Position numbers and translations under genes: made by a program. This document shows, one piece after another, positions 61,658-64,000 of a stretch of 64,000 nt of DNA. Origin of the DNA: Maribellus luteus (GTDB taxonomy: Bacteria; Bacteroidota; Bacteroidia; Bacteroidales; Prolixibacteraceae). A model generated the notes under the pieces. It searched no databases. It saw only the letters and a program-made list of their open reading frames with translations, and was not told the DNA's origin. Every line of letters starts with the position of its first letter. Positions within the stretch are counted from its first letter, which is position 1. The stretch is from positions 186,001 to 250,000 of the forward strand of contig NZ_QWGR01000002.1 of NCBI RefSeq assembly GCF_003576475.1. The letters run 5' to 3'.

Positions 61658-62899
61658 TTAATATTCTTTATTTGGGAACAGGTTAACTGCGACAAAACCA
61701 AAGATGCCTGTTGCAGCAACTAGTAACAAGTCCAGAATATTATTTCTAAACCTGCTTTTCTTCCGGATAATGATGAAAATGTTCACTAGTACCAGCAGTG
61801 TATTGACGACGATCCATGAAATATTCTTATATCCTTTGAATACAAACCTGACAAAACTGTGGTGTCCTTCAGAAAAGTTAAGATGAAAAGGAAACAGAGC
61901 AGAAAAGGCTTTACCAACTGTCATTTCGGCATAAGGAGTGCCTGTTTCTTCGAAGGTATTAAGAAGCTTGTAATTTCTGTCGAGCACATACACCTTTTTA
62001 GAATGAAAAGACGAAAAGCTAATCCTGGTGAAATAGGGGTTTTTTCTTACTTCCAACGAGTGGTGCCGCTCGGGGTTGTAATCATAAATCGGTAGTTCGT
62101 TCAAGCTGTAATCCAAACTGCTCAGGACATAGATTTTGTTTTCTGCCGAAATCACATAGGCATGTATACTGCGCGACTCAATCGTTGATGGACTCACATA
62201 TTTTACCTTAAAACCTTCGGGCGTTTGGATCTTCTTCAAAAATGGTTTTCCATTCTCCATTTTCATGTGATAAAAGGCGTCTTTACTGTCGGTAATAAAC
62301 CAGCCGTTATCGTATGGTTTCATGGTCGTTGGTATTCCTGCCAATAATTTCACGGGGTAGCTGAATTCTTCGTTGTCGAATACCCTGGTATATTGGTCGC
62401 TCTTGGCTTCATCAACCTTATTGGTTTCTGCTACAATAAATTCGACTTTGTTTGTGCCAATCCGGCATACGTCTTGCGGATAAGTGAGTGGCCCCTTTGA
62501 ATCCATCAACGGAAAAAGGTGATAGGAAGGCGTTTCGAAATACTGACTGCGAATAGATGCATAGTCACTTTCGGGGCGGAATTTTTCAACATCGATTTTT
62601 ATTCCGTTTATACTGTCCGGAAATTGTCCCTTGGTGATGAGAAAATACGAATTTTCGATAGGACATGCTTTGTGAAACTCTTCTTCGGTAAGCGCTTCCC
62701 CTTTTGAATTTTCGTAGTTTGAACTACTTGTTTCAAAGTCATATCTTGATTTGAAAAACTCATCTTTCAGTAAACTGTAATAAATGCTCTCGTACTTATA
62801 GGGAGTTTTGAATAAGGTTCTGTAAATGGTTGGAATAACACTGGACAGGATGATGATGGCTGCTGCCACCAATAGATATCTGCTAAATTTTTGTAACAT
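61658..62899 (-). CDS. DUF4857 domain-containing membrane protein, cassette 2
   Basis: A 413-residue paralogue of the cassette 1 DUF4857 protein. The start is ATG 62899 (MLQKFSRYLLVAAAIIILS), which overlaps the permease stop in the same TAATG arrangement. It keeps the N-terminal helix, PIENSYFLITKGQFPDSING, PQDVCRIGTNKVEFIVAETN, KMENGKPFLKKIQTPEGFKV and the C-terminal LLLVAATGIFGFVAVNLF...NKEY, but many intervening positions differ. It is followed by the ATPase of cassette 1, so the two cassettes are head to tail. Confidence 0.88.
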   Translation of the reverse strand: MLQKFSRYLLVAAAIIILSSVIPTIYRTLFKTPYKYESIYYSLLKDEFFKSRYDFETSSSNYENSKGEALTEEEFHKACPIENSYFLITKGQFPDSINGIKIDVEKFRPESDYASIRSQYFETPSYHLFPLMDSKGPLTYPQDVCRIGTNKVEFIVAETNKVDEAKSDQYTRVFDNEEFSYPVKLLAGIPTTMKPYDNGWFITDSKDAFYHMKMENGKPFLKKIQTPEGFKVKYVSPSTIESRSIHAYVISAENKIYVLSSLDYSLNELPIYDYNPERHHSLEVRKNPYFTRISFSSFHSKKVYVLDRNYKLLNTFEETGTPYAEMTVGKAFSALFPFHLNFSEGHHSFVRFVFKGYKNISWIVVNTLLVLVNIFIIIRKKSRFRNNILDLLLVAATGIFGFVAVNLFPNKEY

Positions 62900-63567
62900 T
62901 ACATTTCTCCTTTCCTGAAACGGTAAATTGAAAATAAAATAGAAATACTCACTAGTGAAATAATTCCCAGAAAGGGTAGCCAGGCATATTGATAGGCTCC
63001 TGCTAAGTCGGATTGATAAAACAGGTTGATAAATGCAAAACCCAGCAACGTATAAAAAACTTTGTACTTCCATAAGGGTTCAATGGTAATTAAACCGGTT
63101 ATGAAATAGGCAGCCAATCCGGCAGAAAACCACGGAATTATTGTGTTTGCCGACAAGGCAACAACCTCGTATGGAAAGTAATACCGGCCTGGAAGGATTA
63201 GCAGTGCTGACAAGATAGAATATAAGGTTAACAGACAAGTTAGGCCAAAAGCGACCATTTTCAGACCTGCTTTTTCTTCGTTTAGCGGAAGGTGTAAGGT
63301 AAGCTTAATTCTCTTGTCTTTTACCTCGGGAAGAAACTGGGAGAGCCCAATTAGAATTCCAATTCCCAAGGGTATGTATTTAAATAGTTTGAAATAGATG
63401 TGTCGTTGATTGATTATTCCATCCCAAAACTCGTGTGCATTTGTAATGATAAAGGTATGCCTGACATTTAGATAAATACCTAGAATGGCAACTGTACCAA
63501 CTGCCAGTGATAGTATTGAAGCAAGCCTGACTTTAATCCATTCTTTATAAAACATTGATTTCCACAT
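62899..63567 (-). CDS. ABC transporter permease, cassette 2
   Basis: A 222-residue paralogue of the cassette 1 permease with the same length and layout. N-terminus MWKSMFYKEWIKVRLASILS and C-terminus SILFSIYRFRKGEM are nearly identical between copies; the middle is much diverged (for example ADMPTNHYIWNMI versus ITNAHEFWDGIIN). A shared segment KLTLHLPLNEEKAGL is kept in both (about residues 86-100). Confidence 0.88.
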   Translation of the reverse strand: MWKSMFYKEWIKVRLASILSLAVGTVAILGIYLNVRHTFIITNAHEFWDGIINQRHIYFKLFKYIPLGIGILIGLSQFLPEVKDKRIKLTLHLPLNEEKAGLKMVAFGLTCLLTLYSILSALLILPGRYYFPYEVVALSANTIIPWFSAGLAAYFITGLITIEPLWKYKVFYTLLGFAFINLFYQSDLAGAYQYAWLPFLGIISLVSISILFSIYRFRKGEM

Positions 63568-64000
63568 ATCCTAATATTTTCCGGTTAAACCTATAAATGC
63601 GTCTTCGAGGGTCATTGGCACCTGTTTGAAATTTGAGTATTCGATGCCCTGCGAAGCCAGGTAGCTTTTCACTTCTTTTTCGGTCGAATAGCTGAAAAGC
63701 TCAATTGAATTGTCCATCTTTTCATAGTTCTCAACCAGCCCGCCTTTGTCGAATTCAACATTGGGGTTGGTGACCTCGAAATCAAATTGTTTGAAGGTGG
63801 TCATAAACTCCTGCACCGGCATGTAAACCAGTACCTTGTTGTAGTCGAAAACAATGCATTCGTCGATCAGTCGCTCCATGTCCTGGATAATATGCGAAGT
63901 GGTAAACACGGTTTTCCCTTCGGCTTTTGCATAGTTGCGCAGGTAGTCGATAAACAGGCGTCGGTAACCCGGATCAAGCCCCATGGTAAAATCGTCGAGT
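63535..64000. repeat. Direct repeat, copy 2 (ATPase 3' half and permease start)
   Basis: Copy of 60700-61165, offset 2835. Differences in the ATPase part are single transitions; five of them are in the 3' third of the block. The rest of this copy lies outside the window. Confidence 0.9.
63571..64000 (-). CDS. ABC transporter ATP-binding protein, cassette 2 (cut by window edge)
   Basis: The last 143 residues or so of an ATPase that continues past the right edge. Visible are LDDFTMGLDPGYRR (Walker B end with Asp in place of Glu, as in copy 1), the H-loop TTSHI and the C-terminal domain to LTGKY. Only one residue differs from copy 1 (Lys for Glu in STEKEVKSYL). It is fully open at the edge; the internal ATG at 63984 is not the start. 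Confidence 0.9.
   Translation of the reverse strand, partial: LDDFTMGLDPGYRRLFIDYLRNYAKAEGKTVFTTSHIIQDMERLIDECIVFDYNKVLVYMPVQEFMTTFKQFDFEVTNPNVEFDKGGLVENYEKMDNSIELFSYSTEKEVKSYLASQGIEYSNFKQVPMTLEDAFIGLTGKY

Noticed and set aside
61658-63073. 58-codon N-terminal extension of DUF4857 copy 2
   Set aside because: It runs antisense-free over the permease gene in another frame; copy 1 and the TAATG overlap show the true start at 62899.
1-64000. tRNA genes, rRNA, CRISPR arrays, insertion sequences, prophage
   Set aside because: No T-loop-type GTTCRANYC sequences in a cloverleaf context, no regular spaced repeats of 28-37 bases, and no transposase, integrase or phage protein were found.

Overview
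The window is chromosomal DNA of a member of the Bacteroidota, class Bacteroidia. The evidence is two SusC/SusD pairs each with an ECF sigma factor and FecR anti-sigma, many lipoproteins, Bacteroidota-restricted DUF families (DUF4249, DUF4252, DUF4270, DUF4271, DUF4296, DUF4302, DUF4857), a type IX secretion C-terminal domain, and TAnnTTTG-type -7 promoter elements. The gene content resembles free-living Marinilabiliales (Prolixibacteraceae-like), but that finer placement is an inference from gene style. No phage, insertion sequence, tRNA, rRNA or CRISPR array was recognised. Both ends cut genes: dnaE on the left and an ABC ATPase on the right.

Region 1 (1-24.7 kb) is mostly core genome. It runs: 3' half of dnaE, trxA, a DUF58 protein, a 21-bp tandem repeat tract (3069-3299), a Tat-exported NIPSNAP protein, a ComM/YifB ATPase, a VF530-type DNA-binding protein, a methyltransferase cluster with a YkoF-like protein, and an ankyrin protein apparently fused to a beta-rich C-terminus. 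Then come a lipoprotein, inorganic pyrophosphatase, rnpA, hemD and DUF4271, a Dus-family enzyme, a 52-residue protein behind polA, polA, queD, a lipoprotein and mntP. A sigma/membrane protein/DUF4252 operon follows, then DUF4270, a half-length glycogen-synthase-like protein, panC and panD.

Region 2 (24.8-31 kb) holds a minus-strand operon (lipoprotein, DUF4249, TonB-dependent receptor, small beta-barrel protein) and an rfaE2-like nucleotidyltransferase. It also has two gene-poor stretches with hairpins and a short palindromic element.

Region 3 (31.2-43.3 kb, minus strand) is SusC/D locus 1: ECF sigma, FecR, SusC, SusD, an HExxH metallopeptidase lipoprotein, DUF4302, and a large T9SS-exported M43 metalloprotease. 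Region 4 (43.4-48.4 kb, plus) is housekeeping: radA, DUF4296, an amidohydrolase, dusB and a DUF1232 protein, with a 100-bp MITE-like palindromic element after radA. Region 5 (48.5-58.6 kb, minus) is SusC/D locus 2: ECF sigma, FecR, SusC, SusD and an M16 peptidase lipoprotein. Neither SusC/D locus has a glycan-degrading enzyme beside it, and both have peptidases, so peptide or protein uptake is the likely role.

Region 6 (58.8-64 kb, minus) has two tandem copies of a three-gene ABC cassette (ATPase, permease, DUF4857). The ATPase genes are about 98% identical in the visible 430 bp (7 differences counted), while the permease and DUF4857 genes are strongly diverged. This points to gene conversion or selective homogenisation of the ATPase and is the most unusual feature here, together with the 21-bp repeat tract.
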